Source of the DNA: Comamonas sp. KCTC 72670 | Lineage (GTDB): Bacteria > Myxococcota > Myxococcia > Myxococcales > Myxococcaceae | Direction of reading: 5' to 3' | Length of the DNA: 64,000 bases | NCBI GenBank assembly: GCA_014656495.1 | Contig: BNCN01000008.1 | Span: 1 to 64,000 of the forward strand | Shown: piece after piece, positions 8,067 to 17,135 of the stretch | Numbering within the stretch: the first letter of the stretch is position 1 | Layout of the letters: each line of letters begins with the position of its first letter | Translations under genes and position numbers: made by a program | Notes under the pieces: generated by a model | Seen by the model: the letters and a program-made list of their open reading frames with translations, nothing else | What the model was told of the DNA's origin: nothing | Database searches by the model: none

Positions 8067-9323
8067 TCAACGCGGAGGTGACGTGTCGTCGTCCGAGGGG
8101 GCCGGTTCGGCGGGGGCTTCCCCGGCGCCGCTGCCACCCACGGCCGTGTCGCTCCGCGAGACGATGATTTCCACGCGCCGGTTGTTGGCCCGGCCCTCGG
8201 GGGTGGAGTTGCTCGCGACGGGGCGGTACTCCCCCAGGCCCCGCACCTCGATGCGGTCCCGGCTCACGCCCTGACTGACGAGGAACTCCCGCACGCGTTC
8301 GGCGCGGCGGTACGACAGCGCCTCGTTCATGGCGTCCGAGCCCATGGAGTCCGTGTGGCCCTCGATGAGCATGGGGCTGTCGGATTCCTTCAGCGCGGCG
8401 GCGACCTTCGTCAGCCGCTCCCGCGCCGCCGGAAGCAGGTCCACCGCGTCGGGGGCGAAAAGCACCGGGCCGGAGAGCGTCAGCACCAGCCCGCGCGACT
8501 CCTCGCGCACCTTCACGTCGCGCGTCGTCGTCTCCAGCCGCGTCAGGGCCTCGGTGGCGCGCTCCTCCGCGGCGAGCCGGGCTTGCCGCTCGCGCTCCAG
8601 CTCCCGCTCCGCTTGCCGGCGCGCTTCCTGCTCGGCTTCCAGTTCCGCGGTGCGCTGGAGCAGCTCGTGGTTCTCCTGCGCGAGCCGCTGGGTCTCGGCC
8701 TCTGCGCGCAGCCGGCGCTGCTCTTCGTCCTGGCGCCGCGTGGCCTCCTCGGACAGGCGCTGCGTCTCCGCCTCCTGCTGCCGCGCGAGGTTTCGCAGCC
8801 GCTCCGCCTCCTGCTGCCGGCGCTGCGCGTCCAGCCTCAGGCGCTCTGCCTCCTGCTGCTGCGACTGCGCGAGCTGCCGGGCTTGATACTGCTGTCGGAG
8901 GGCCTCCTGGCGCTCGTGCTCGGCCTGGGCGACCTGCTGGCGGGCCGCGTCCACCTCGGCTTGTGAGCGCTGCCACTGGAGCGCCTGGGCCTGACGGAGC
9001 GCCTCCGAGGCCTCGGCCTGCCGGCGCGCGGCCAGGTCCGCGGTGCCAAGGGCCTCCGCCGTCTCCGCCTTGCGCAGCGCCACGTAGGACAGCGAGCGCG
9101 TGCGAGGCGAGTCCTGGCTGCGGTCATACTCCCGCTCGGCCTCCAGCAGCGCGTCGCGGGCCTGCGCCACGTCCCGGGGACGCGCGTGGCCCTGCGGGCT
9201 GGTGGAGACGTCCTGATAGGCCGCGCGTGCGTTGAGGAGCTCTTGCGGCGGGGGCGCGTGCGCGCACCCCACGGCCACCATCGCCGTGGCCCCGACAAGG
9301 GCCTTCCATCCATGCTTCAGCAT
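8067..9323 (-). CDS. DUF4398/OmpA-domain lipoprotein with long coiled coil
   Basis: 418 aa. The signal peptide ends in a lipobox-like VAVGC (Cys about residue 20). Residues 30-100 resemble DUF4398; about 100-270 form a Gln/Arg/Glu/Ala-rich coiled coil with repeating RRQQEAERLR units; residues about 285-400 are an OmpA-like peptidoglycan-binding domain with IEGHTDSMGSDAMNEALSYR and GRANNRRVEI. It probably anchors in a membrane, spans the periplasm by its coiled coil and grips the cell wall. It lies 28 bases after a second DUF4398 lipoprotein gene on the same strand, so the two form an operon. The C-terminal tail after OmpA is acidic and disordered. Confidence 0.92.
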   Translation of the reverse strand: MLKHGWKALVGATAMVAVGCAHAPPPQELLNARAAYQDVSTSPQGHARPRDVAQARDALLEAEREYDRSQDSPRTRSLSYVALRKAETAEALGTADLAARRQAEASEALRQAQALQWQRSQAEVDAARQQVAQAEHERQEALRQQYQARQLAQSQQQEAERLRLDAQRRQQEAERLRNLARQQEAETQRLSEEATRRQDEEQRRLRAEAETQRLAQENHELLQRTAELEAEQEARRQAERELERERQARLAAEERATEALTRLETTTRDVKVREESRGLVLTLSGPVLFAPDAVDLLPAARERLTKVAAALKESDSPMLIEGHTDSMGSDAMNEALSYRRAERVREFLVSQGVSRDRIEVRGLGEYRPVASNSTPEGRANNRRVEIIVSRSDTAVGGSGAGEAPAEPAPSDDDTSPPR

Positions 9324-9351
9324 GTCTCGCTCTCCTCTCGAGGTTGTCGGC

Positions 9352-9714
9352 TCACTGCCGCGGGGTTCGGCGCAGGGACTCCGCCTGGGCGGCGGTGCGG
9401 CGGGACTCGCGCTCCAGCGGCACGGCGCGGGCCAGCGCGTGCGCCAGCTCCGCGTCCGCGGTGGCCTGCCGGAAGCGCAGCTCCGCGGCCTCCTGCTCGC
9501 CCTCCACCCACAGCCGCTCCGCGTCCGCGATTTGCTGACGCGCGAACTCCAGGTGGAGCGCCGCTTCCGGGACGCGGCCCGCGCCCGCGCCCTCGGCGGC
9601 GCGCAGGGAGGCCTCGGCCTGGACGCGCTGTTCGTTCGGCGCGGGGAGCACCTGCCGCCCCGCGCATCCCACCACCGTCAGGCCCAGCAGTACCGCCACC
9701 AGCTTGGGGCGCAT
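9352..9714 (-). CDS. DUF4398 domain lipoprotein
   Basis: 120 aa. The signal peptide MRPKLVAVLLGLTVVGCAG has a lipobox with Cys17. The mature part is a helical DUF4398-like domain, with APNEQRVQAEASLRAAEGAG and an EFARQQIADAERLWVEGEQE segment. Role unknown; members usually travel with OmpA-domain proteins, as here. It is the first gene of the pair and its promoter should lie in the 266-base gap shared with the divergent exonuclease gene. Confidence 0.87.
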   Translation of the reverse strand: MRPKLVAVLLGLTVVGCAGRQVLPAPNEQRVQAEASLRAAEGAGAGRVPEAALHLEFARQQIADAERLWVEGEQEAAELRFRQATADAELAHALARAVPLERESRRTAAQAESLRRTPRQ

Positions 9715-9980
9715 GGTCTCCTCCCAAGATGCGGATGATGAAGACGCGCCACGCCGCCGCGCCCAGCCCTAGAGGTGAGGCCGCGACGACAGGCCGGCAA
9801 TTCAACCGTGGCAGGGCCGCCCGAAGAGCAGCCGGGCAGCCTCGTGGGCAGCGCCGCTTCCAGCCGAGGGGGCTTCCCTCGGGCCGCCTCGCCGGCGCTC
9901 CCACGCGCCCGCGGGGGACGTGCCGTGGGTCGGCACGGCGAGGCTGGCAGGGGGGCGCCGCCGGAGGTAGAGAGGGCGGC

Positions 9981-10865
9981 ATGCGCCTGCACCTGGTCGA
10001 TGGCACGTACGAGCTCTATCGCGCCCACTTCTCGCCCCGGCCGGGACACGCCTCGCCGGAGGGCCAGGACGTGAAGGCCACGGTGGGATTGATGTCCTCG
10101 CTGCTCGCGCTGCTTCACGATGCGGACGAAGCCGTGACGCACGTGGCGGTGGCCTTCGACAACCCCATCCGCTCGTTCCGCAACGCGCTGTTCGACGGGT
10201 ACAAGAGCGACGAGGGCGTGCCGCCGGAGCTGCATGCGCAGTTCGACCTGGCGGAAGACGCGGTGCGCGCGCTGGGCGTCATCGCGTGGTCCATGAAGGA
10301 GCAGGAGGCGGACGACGCGCTGTCCACCGCCGCGGCCCGGTGGGCGGACGACGTGGAGCAGGTGCGGCTGCTGACGCCGGACAAGGACCTGGGCCAGTGC
10401 GTGCGCGGCAACCGCGTGGTGCAGGTGGACCGGCGGCAGGAGAAGGTGCTCGACGAGGACGCGGTGCGCGCGAAGCTGGGCGTGCCGCCCGCGAGCGTGC
10501 CGGACCTGCTGGCGCTGATGGGGGACGCGGCGGACGGCATCCCCGGGCTGCCGGGCTTCGGAGAGAAGGGCGCGTCCTCGCTCTTGAGCGCGCACGGCCA
10601 CCTGGAGGACATCCCCGCCGAGGCGTCCGAGTGGAAGGTGCGTCCCCGGGGCGCGGAGAAGCTGGCCGCCACGCTGCGCGAGCACCGCGAGGCCGCGCTG
10701 CTGTACCGGAAGCTGGCCACGCTGGTGACGGACGCGCCGCTGCCGGGCACGGCGTCGCTGGCGGACCTGGAATGGAAGGGCGTGCCGCGCGGCGCGTTCG
10801 AGGCCTTCTGCGACCGGCTGGGGCTCACGTCGCTCAAGCGCCGCCCCAAGCGCTGGGCGCCCTGA
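9981..10865 (+). CDS. Stand-alone 5'-3' exonuclease (FEN/PIN-like)
   Basis: 294 aa. It matches the N-terminal nuclease domain of DNA polymerase I without a polymerase. Acidic active-site residues are visible in HLVDGTYELYRAHF, VAFDNPIRSFRNALF, KEQEADDALSTAAARWADD and TPDKDLGQCV; the helix-hairpin-helix region follows as LALMGDAADGIPGLPGFGEK. Homologues remove 5' flaps and RNA primers. The ATG at 9981 follows AGAGGGCGG. Unusually, the first acidic residue is in VDGTYELYRA rather than the VDGSxxxYRA of Pol I, though this form occurs in polymerase-free relatives. It faces the divergent DUF4398 operon and ends 13 bases before a convergent kinase gene. Confidence 0.93.
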   Translation: MRLHLVDGTYELYRAHFSPRPGHASPEGQDVKATVGLMSSLLALLHDADEAVTHVAVAFDNPIRSFRNALFDGYKSDEGVPPELHAQFDLAEDAVRALGVIAWSMKEQEADDALSTAAARWADDVEQVRLLTPDKDLGQCVRGNRVVQVDRRQEKVLDEDAVRAKLGVPPASVPDLLALMGDAADGIPGLPGFGEKGASSLLSAHGHLEDIPAEASEWKVRPRGAEKLAATLREHREAALLYRKLATLVTDAPLPGTASLADLEWKGVPRGAFEAFCDRLGLTSLKRRPKRWAP

Positions 10866-10877
10866 GCCGCGCGCCGC

Positions 10878-12956
10878 TTAGCCCGTCGCCTCGCCTTCCC
10901 GCGGCAGGGCCGTGGGCGCGTGGCGTGGCAGCCGCACGGTGAAGGTGGTGCCCGCCGCTTCGCTGGAGTGCGCCTCCACCGTGCCTCCGTGGGCGAGGAC
11001 GATGCTGCGCACGATGTAGAGCCCCAGGCCGATGCTCCGGCGGCCCTGGTCCTCCAGGCGCACCGTGGCGCGCTCCAGGGGCTCGAAGATGCGCGGCTGG
11101 CGCTCGGGCGGAATCGGCGGGCCCTGGTTGTGGACCTCCAGCACCACGCCGTCCGCGTCGCCGCGCGACATCACGCGCACGGAGGTCTCCGGCGGGCTGT
11201 ACTGCAAGGCGTTGCCCACCAGGTTGCCGATGAGCTGCGCCAGCCGGTCCGGGTCCCACGTCCCCAGGCCATCGCCGAGGCGCTCCGTCTCCAGCTTCCG
11301 CTCGGGCCAGCCGGCGTGCACCTCGTCCAGCACGGAGCGCACCGCCTCGTGCAGGTCCATGGGCTGGGGGTACACCGGGAGGCCCGTGCCCTGGCGCGCC
11401 CGGGTGAAGTCGAGCAGGTCGCGAATCATCCGCGTGGCGCGGTCCGCCGAGCTGCGGATGCGCTGGGCCTGCCGCTCCTGCCGCTCGTCCAGGGGGCCGC
11501 GCTGGAGCAGCATCGACACCGCCAGGGTGATGGCGCCCAGCGGGTTGCGCAAATCATGGCTGACGATGCCGATGAGCTGGCGCTCGAAGTCGGCGCGCGC
11601 GCGCATCTCCTCCGCCCGCTCCGACTCCTTGCGCCGCGCGTTCACCGCGTCCGTGACCTCCACCGCGAACAGGATGACCGCCGTCACCTGCCCGCTGGCG
11701 TCCAGCATCGGCTGGTACATGAAGTCGAAGTAGCCCTCCGCGAGCGACTCGCCCGGCCGCTGGGCGATGCTCACCGGCAGCTCCCGGGCGCTGAAGGGCT
11801 CGCCGGTGGCGAACACCGAGTCCAGGAGCTCCAGGACGCCTTGTCCCTCCAGCTCGGGCAGCGCCTCGCGCAGCGTGTGCCCGACGAGCGGCCGCTCGCC
11901 GAAGCGCTGCCGCAGCCGCGCGTTGGCCACCACGCAGCGCTGGTCCGGCGCGCTCAGCACCCCGAGGAGCGCGGGCACCTGCTCGAACAGCGTGGCGAGC
12001 AGCGTTCGTTGCCGGTCCGACTCTTCGCGCGCCTGGCGCTCCAGCTCCAGCAGCCGCGTCCGCGCGGCTTCGGTCTGCTGATGCTTGGTGATGTCCTGCA
12101 TCGCGCCTACCACCTGGATGGCGCGGTCGTTCGCGTCGCGGATGATGTGGCAGCGGTCCGATACGTAGGCCCAGGTGCCGTCACCGCGCTGGAAGCGGTA
12201 CGTGTCCTGCCACTCGTGCTCCGGGCCCTCCACGGTGGCCTGGAACCTCGAGACGACGCGCGCGCGGTCCTCGGGGTGGAGGCGGCTCTCCCACCAGTCA
12301 TGCTCATCCTGGATGGTGCCGGGGGCGTAGCCGAACACCTCGTGCAGGCCCGTGGTCCAGTCCATGGCGCCCGTGCGCGGGTCCCACTCCCAGACGGCGT
12401 CACGGGTGGCGCGCGCGGCCAGCCGGAAGCGCAGCTCGCTGCGCCAGGCGCGCTCCTCGGCGGCCTGCACCTCCGTGAGGGTGCCTTCCAGCAGCCGCCG
12501 CCGCGCGCGCTCCTCCTCCAGGGCCTTGCGCCGGCTGCGCTCCCACTGCGCCAGGGCCTGGACGCGCGCGGCGAGCTCCACCGGGCGGAACGGCTTGAAG
12601 ACGTAGTCGTTGGCCCCGGCGGAGAGCCCCTCGACGACGTCCTCCGCGCGCGTGTTGCCGGTAATCAGCAGCACCGGGAGGTTCTCGGTGGCGGGGGTGC
12701 CGCGGATGAAGCGGCAGACGTCCAGCCCCGACATGCCGGGCAGGTACCAGTCCAGGACGAGCACCTCGGGCGCGGGCCGCTGGGTCAGCGCCTCCAAGAG
12801 GGCCGGCCCATCCAGGAATCCGGTGACCCGGCAGCCGGGCTCCAGGGCGCGGCAGATGGCCTGGGTCTCTACCGGACTGTCGTCGAGCACCCAGACCACG
12901 GGGGGCGACGGCGCGACGAGGGGGGTGGATGGCACGGGTGCCCGTGGCTCTAGCAA
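10878..12956 (-). CDS. Hybrid sensor histidine kinase (REC-PAS-PAS-HisKA-HATPase)
   Basis: 692 aa, cytoplasmic, no membrane helices. A receiver domain lies at about 20-140 with phospho-acceptor Asp69 (VLVLDWYLPGMSG) and switch Lys in VFKPFRP. PAS folds follow at about 170-295 (with a DITKHQQ PAC-type end) and 330-450. The dimerisation helix has the H-box IGIVSHDLRNPLGAI (His near 466). The ATPase domain runs about 565-680, with N-box NLVGNALQYSP and G-box SIGLGLYIVRSIV. The N-terminal receiver suggests it takes phosphate from another kinase, a layout common in myxobacteria. No partner regulator is adjacent. It diverges from the truncated hemoglobin gene (143 bases apart), so a gas or redox signal is conceivable but unproven. 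Confidence 0.95.
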   Translation of the reverse strand: MLEPRAPVPSTPLVAPSPPVVWVLDDSPVETQAICRALEPGCRVTGFLDGPALLEALTQRPAPEVLVLDWYLPGMSGLDVCRFIRGTPATENLPVLLITGNTRAEDVVEGLSAGANDYVFKPFRPVELAARVQALAQWERSRRKALEEERARRRLLEGTLTEVQAAEERAWRSELRFRLAARATRDAVWEWDPRTGAMDWTTGLHEVFGYAPGTIQDEHDWWESRLHPEDRARVVSRFQATVEGPEHEWQDTYRFQRGDGTWAYVSDRCHIIRDANDRAIQVVGAMQDITKHQQTEAARTRLLELERQAREESDRQRTLLATLFEQVPALLGVLSAPDQRCVVANARLRQRFGERPLVGHTLREALPELEGQGVLELLDSVFATGEPFSARELPVSIAQRPGESLAEGYFDFMYQPMLDASGQVTAVILFAVEVTDAVNARRKESERAEEMRARADFERQLIGIVSHDLRNPLGAITLAVSMLLQRGPLDERQERQAQRIRSSADRATRMIRDLLDFTRARQGTGLPVYPQPMDLHEAVRSVLDEVHAGWPERKLETERLGDGLGTWDPDRLAQLIGNLVGNALQYSPPETSVRVMSRGDADGVVLEVHNQGPPIPPERQPRIFEPLERATVRLEDQGRRSIGLGLYIVRSIVLAHGGTVEAHSSEAAGTTFTVRLPRHAPTALPREGEATG

Positions 12957-13099
12957 CCGCCTCTCGCTCTGGTCAAATGCTCCAGGGCAGGGGAGACGCG
13001 CTGCGCCTGTCCCCTTGTTCGCCGTGCGTCAGACGGGCGCTCCGGCCCATACGCCGAGTCTGCATGAACCCGGCCGCGTCCAGCGATAGAAAGGGACTC

Positions 13100-13543
13100 A
13101 TGTCCGTACAAACACTGAACATGCCCGCCGATGATGACTGGGTTCCCAGCGCGGAAGACCTGCCCTACCACCGGCTGGGGGGAATGGACGCGGCCAAGGC
13201 CCTGTCCGAGGCCTTCTACGACGCCATGGATGCCCACGAGCCGGAGCTGGCGCGGCTGCACGAGTTGGACGCCGAGGGGCGGGTGAACCGCGGGACGCGA
13301 GAGCGCTTTGGCCTGTTCCTCGCGGGCTGGTTGGGCGGCCCCCAGGACTACATGGCGCGCCACGGGCATCCCCGGCTGCGGATGCGGCACGGCCACCTGC
13401 CCGTCGGCGTCGCCATGCGGGACGCGTGGCTGCGCTCCATGCAGAAGGCCCTGGACGCCCGGGGCATCACGGGCGGCCTGCGCCGTTTCCTCGATCAGCG
13501 CTTCGCCCAGGTGGCGGACTTCCTGCGCAACGTCGAGGAGTGA
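13100..13543 (+). CDS. Group 2 truncated hemoglobin
   Basis: 147 aa. It has the trHbII (glbO) layout: an N-terminal helix YHRLGGMDAAKALSEAFYDA, then LFLAGWLGGPQDYMARHGHP with the family signature, RLRMRHGHLPVGVAMRDAWL carrying the proximal His in the RxRHxxxPI-type motif, and a C-terminal helix. These haems bind O2 and NO and are linked to oxidative or nitrosative stress. The ATG at 13100 has AAAGGGA only three to four bases before it; an in-frame ATG at 13064 adds 12 residues and is a possible alternative. It is convergent with the desaturase gene, 6 bases apart. Confidence 0.92.
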   Translation: MSVQTLNMPADDDWVPSAEDLPYHRLGGMDAAKALSEAFYDAMDAHEPELARLHELDAEGRVNRGTRERFGLFLAGWLGGPQDYMARHGHPRLRMRHGHLPVGVAMRDAWLRSMQKALDARGITGGLRRFLDQRFAQVADFLRNVEE

Positions 13544-13549
13544 GCCCGC

Positions 13550-14479
13550 TCAGGCCCGCTGCATGGCAGGCGCGTGGGGGGGCGGCGCGGCGGGTGGGTG
13601 GGCTGGGGGACGCAGGCGTGTCCCCGGGCGCGCCTGCAGGTTCGCCAGCGTCTTCACGGCATGCACCAGCCGCAGCGCCGCCAGGGCCCGTATCGCCCAG
13701 TAGCCGGGGTCTGGCTGCCGCCAGCCGCGCCCCATCTGCGCCGAGGCCGGGTAGGCGTGGTGCGTGTTGTGCCAGGCCTCGCCCATGCTGAGGAGCGCGA
13801 GCCAGCCGGCGTTGCGCCCTTGCTCCGCGCAGCCCGTCCATTCGTAGGGCTGTTCCCCTTCGACGTGGCTCACGTAGTGGACGCACCAGAAGCCATCCTG
13901 GGTGAGGGCCAGCCGCACCAGGACGCCCCAGGCCACCCAGGCCGCGCCGCCCAGGGCATACAAGGCGGCGGCGAGCGGCAGTTGCAGCCACGGGCCCGCG
14001 CGCTCCAGGCCCCGGTGGAAGGCGTCGTCCTCCGCGTCCGGGGCCGCGGGGGGATAGGGCGCGTCCTCGCGCGTGTGCCAGGTGTGGAAGAGCGCGTAGG
14101 CCATGGCGCTGAGGAAGCCGTCCCGGTAGCCGAAGTAGCGGGGGCAGTCCGCCTCGGGTTGGTTCTGATGGAAGTCCCGCAGGTCATGCATGCGGCGCAT
14201 GGCGAGGGGCCCTCCCAGCCCCGCCAGCGTCCCCAGCAGCGCCAGCGTACGCTCCACGCCGCGCGGGGCGCGGAAGGCGCGGTGGATGAGGCCGCGGTGC
14301 AGGCCCACCGAGACGCCCAGGCACATCGTCACCGCCGTCAGCCCGGCGAACACGAGCACCGCGCTCCACGAGCAGTACGCGGCGCCCCCCACCAGGGCCC
14401 CCACGTGCAGGAGGCTCCAGCGCCACACCTTGCCTCCGTCCCACTTCGCCGCTCCCCACCGCGTACCGCCTGTGTCCAT
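13550..14479 (-). CDS. Fatty-acid (acyl) desaturase-like membrane di-iron enzyme
   Basis: 309 aa. It carries His boxes of the acyl-CoA delta-9 desaturase type: HRGLIHR after two helices, RMHDLRDFHQ in the middle, and EAWHNTHH near residue 240, between pairs of hydrophobic segments. The second box is atypical (HDLRDFHQ rather than HRxHH), which may mean altered metal binding or substrate. The ATG at 14479 is preceded by AAAGGGA at good distance; an upstream in-frame start would add an Arg-rich stretch. The C-terminus is a Pro/Ala-rich tail. Likely role: introducing a double bond in membrane lipids. Confidence 0.87.
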   Translation of the reverse strand: MDTGGTRWGAAKWDGGKVWRWSLLHVGALVGGAAYCSWSAVLVFAGLTAVTMCLGVSVGLHRGLIHRAFRAPRGVERTLALLGTLAGLGGPLAMRRMHDLRDFHQNQPEADCPRYFGYRDGFLSAMAYALFHTWHTREDAPYPPAAPDAEDDAFHRGLERAGPWLQLPLAAALYALGGAAWVAWGVLVRLALTQDGFWCVHYVSHVEGEQPYEWTGCAEQGRNAGWLALLSMGEAWHNTHHAYPASAQMGRGWRQPDPGYWAIRALAALRLVHAVKTLANLQARPGTRLRPPAHPPAAPPPHAPAMQRA

Positions 14480-14746
14480 GGGCCGTCCCTTTCGGAGTCC
14501 GGCCATCGCAAGGGCCCTGCCACGCGGGGGCGGGCCTGTTTTCGCGCGGTTGCACGCGCGGGGAGGGCGGGGTGTCAACGCCGTTCACAGCGCGCCGCCA
14601 AGGCCGTGGACGGTGTTCACGCGAGCGGGCAGGCAGGCGGTGGGGTGTCGCGGCCCGGGCCGGGAGGGCCGCGTGAATGACGGGCCAATATCCCGTGTCC
14701 AGACGGGCGTTAATCCCGCGGGGGATGAACCTGAGGAGGTCTCCAC

Positions 14747-15292
14747 ATGAAGCGTTGGCTGATGCCGCTCCGCCGGAGCGTGCTGGTAATGGGGATGCTG
14801 CTGGGGGCGGGGACGGTCAGCGCCGCGCCCCAGGATGACGCCATCAAGCTGAAGATCGCGTTCCAGTCGTTCAGCCTGGAGATGACGCCGGAGGCGGTGA
14901 CGGGCGCGGACTTTCAAATCGCGCGCTCGCCGGGGTTGCTGAAGGGCCGGGCGCTGCGAGGCGACTTCACCCTGACCCTGAAGGACGGGCTGATTGAGGG
15001 GGCGCTGGGCGGCTCCCCGGTGAACGTGAAGGTGACGAAGGAGGGGGACGCCATCGTCGCCAAGGGCGGCTTCGGCGGGCGTCCGGTGAACCTGAAGCTG
15101 AGCCCCAGCGAGCTGACCGTGTACGTGCGCGACTGCACCTACCGGCTGAAGGCGGAGGACTCGAACCGGTTCTACGCGGGCCGGCGGAGCTGCGACCGGG
15201 CCATGACGCCCGGGACGGAGGTGTGGCTGCCGGATGAGTTCCTGTCGGCGAGCCCCGAGGAGAAGGTGGCCCTCCTGTTCCTCGCGTTGTGA
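14747..15292 (+). CDS. Secreted hypothetical protein
   Basis: 181 aa, not recognised. The ATG follows GAGGAGGT by 8 bases. A clear signal peptide (positively charged start, LVMGMLLGAGTVSA, probable cut after AAP) precedes a mature domain with alternating beta-strand pattern (FQSFSLEM, DFTLTLKDGLIEGALGGSPV, NVKVTKEGD). It contains two Cys (in VRDCTYRL and RRSCDRAM) that could pair. It is likely periplasmic or outer-surface. It diverges from the desaturase gene; its end faces the next kinase gene. Confidence 0.78.
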   Translation: MKRWLMPLRRSVLVMGMLLGAGTVSAAPQDDAIKLKIAFQSFSLEMTPEAVTGADFQIARSPGLLKGRALRGDFTLTLKDGLIEGALGGSPVNVKVTKEGDAIVAKGGFGGRPVNLKLSPSELTVYVRDCTYRLKAEDSNRFYAGRRSCDRAMTPGTEVWLPDEFLSASPEEKVALLFLAL

Positions 15293-15338
15293 GCCGCGCC
15301 CCGGCGCGGGTGGGTGGACGGGCCCCGAGGCCGCGCCC

Positions 15339-16889
15339 TCACCCGCGCTGCCGTGGCAGCAGCACGGAGAAGGTGGAGCCCACGCCCGGCTCGCTGTGCA
15401 CGGAGATGCTGCCGCCCATGGCTTCCACCACCTGCCGGACAATCCAGAGGCCCAGGCCCACGCCCTCGAAGGCGCGGCCGGGCGCGGCGCGCTCGAAGCG
15501 GTGGAAGAGCTGGGGCAGGTGTTCGGGGGCGATGCCGATGCCGCCGTCGCGCACGTCCAGGCGGACCTGCGCGTCGGTGCCGCTCAGCTCCACCTGGATG
15601 GGGTTGCCGCGCCCGTACTTCAGCGCGTTGGACACCAGGTTGGTGAGCACCTGGTCCAGGCGCAGCCGGTCCCAGCGGCCCGGCGTCTCCGAGGGCAACG
15701 TCAAGGTCAGCAGGGAGCCGGAGCCCGCGAGCTCGGGCTCGAAGCGCTCGGCCACCTCGCGGACCAGGGCGCCCAGGTCCATGGGCTCGGGGTTCAGCTC
15801 CAACCTGCCGGCGTGGATGCGTGACAGGTCCAGCAGCGCGTCGATGAGGTGCGCCTGCCGCTTCGTCAGCCGCCCCATCAGGTCCAGGCCGCGCTGAAGC
15901 CGCTCCCGAGGGGGCGCGTCCGGGCCGCGGTCCAGCAGGGCTCGCAGGTTCTGCACTTGGAGGTGCAACGCGCTGACGGGAGACCTCAGCTCATGGCTGG
16001 CGATGGCGAGCAGCTCCTCGCGCGTGCGGATGGTCCGCAGCGCCTCCTGGTAGCGGCGGGCGTTGTCCAGGGCGAGCGCGGCCCGGCGGGCCAGCGCGTT
16101 CGCCAGCGCCACGTCACGGGCGTCATACGCGCGCTCGGACGTGGTGAAGGTGAGCGCGCCGGGCGGCTGGCCACGCCTGCCCAGGGGCACGCACAACCAC
16201 GAGGGCGGACCCGCATGCAGCACCGCCTCGCCGGAGGTGATGACGTCCGCCACCACCGCGTCGGAGGGCGCGTGGGCCTGCGCGTCCAGCCGCGAGGCCC
16301 GCGCGTCCAGCCCGGAGGAGACCACGCACCGGGCACGGCCATCCGTGTCCTCGAGGTAGACGCGGCAGGACTCCGCATGGGCGGGCACCGCCAGCCGCGC
16401 CAGGTGCTCCAGCGTCGCGTCCGGTTCCAGGCTGGCGGGGAGCACCTCGCCCGCCTCGAACAGGAGGCGCCGGAACGCGTCGCTCCGCCGCCGCTCGGTG
16501 AGGTCCACCAGCATCCCCAGGCATTGCGCCGGGCCGGTGGGCACGGCGACGCAGGAGGTCCACAGCTCCACATGGAGGGGCGTGCCGTCACGGCGCTGGA
16601 GCTCCAGCTCCAGGCCTGGGAGCACCTCGCCCTGGACCACCTGCTCCAGGTGGCGGCGGAACGCGTCCCACTGGGACTCCGCGACCCAGGGCACGCGGTG
16701 TCCGAGCACCTCGTCCCGCGCCCAGCCGAACAGCCGTTCCGCGGCGGGGTTCCACACGCGCACCGTGCCATCCCGCTCCAGCAGGTGAATGGCCACGGGG
16801 GAGGCTTGGAGGATGGCTTCCATCAACGTGGGAGCGCGTGCTCCGGACCGCCGAGCCTCTGCCTGACCGAGTGCCGCCGCCATCGTCAT
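15339..16889 (-). CDS. Sensor histidine kinase (PAS-GAF-HisKA-HATPase)
   Basis: About 516 aa with the chosen start MTMAAALG; the frame is open further upstream (an ATG at 16922 and beyond), so the N-terminus is uncertain. PAS at about 20-135 (ILQASPVAIHLLERDGTVRV, LVDLTERRR end), GAF-like domain at about 145-285, H-box IASHELRSPVSAL near residue 299, N-box NLVSNALKYG, G-box GVGLGLWIVRQVV. No membrane helices or receiver. It is an orphan: no response regulator is beside it. It diverges from the kup gene; the shared upstream region is about 250 bases. The input is probably a small ligand or redox cue through PAS/GAF, which is inference only. Confidence 0.93.
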   Translation of the reverse strand: MTMAAALGQAEARRSGARAPTLMEAILQASPVAIHLLERDGTVRVWNPAAERLFGWARDEVLGHRVPWVAESQWDAFRRHLEQVVQGEVLPGLELELQRRDGTPLHVELWTSCVAVPTGPAQCLGMLVDLTERRRSDAFRRLLFEAGEVLPASLEPDATLEHLARLAVPAHAESCRVYLEDTDGRARCVVSSGLDARASRLDAQAHAPSDAVVADVITSGEAVLHAGPPSWLCVPLGRRGQPPGALTFTTSERAYDARDVALANALARRAALALDNARRYQEALRTIRTREELLAIASHELRSPVSALHLQVQNLRALLDRGPDAPPRERLQRGLDLMGRLTKRQAHLIDALLDLSRIHAGRLELNPEPMDLGALVREVAERFEPELAGSGSLLTLTLPSETPGRWDRLRLDQVLTNLVSNALKYGRGNPIQVELSGTDAQVRLDVRDGGIGIAPEHLPQLFHRFERAAPGRAFEGVGLGLWIVRQVVEAMGGSISVHSEPGVGSTFSVLLPRQRG

Positions 16890-17135
16890 CGTGTCCCCCC
16901 ACCCATTCACCCAAGGGAGCATGGCTGTAACGCGCCGAGGAGCGTCCTCGCGGGCAGGGGCCGCTGGTGGCGCGGCTGGCGAACATCCGAGGGGCGGGAT
17001 TGTTCGTTCCGGACGCACGCCCCGCCCTGGGGCCCCGTGACAGCGAGGCTGGGGGCGTCAAGCGCACAGGGGAATACTCAGCGCGAAACACGGTGGCAGT
17101 TGCTCCGGGCCCGCTTTCAGCTAAAGCGCGGGTTC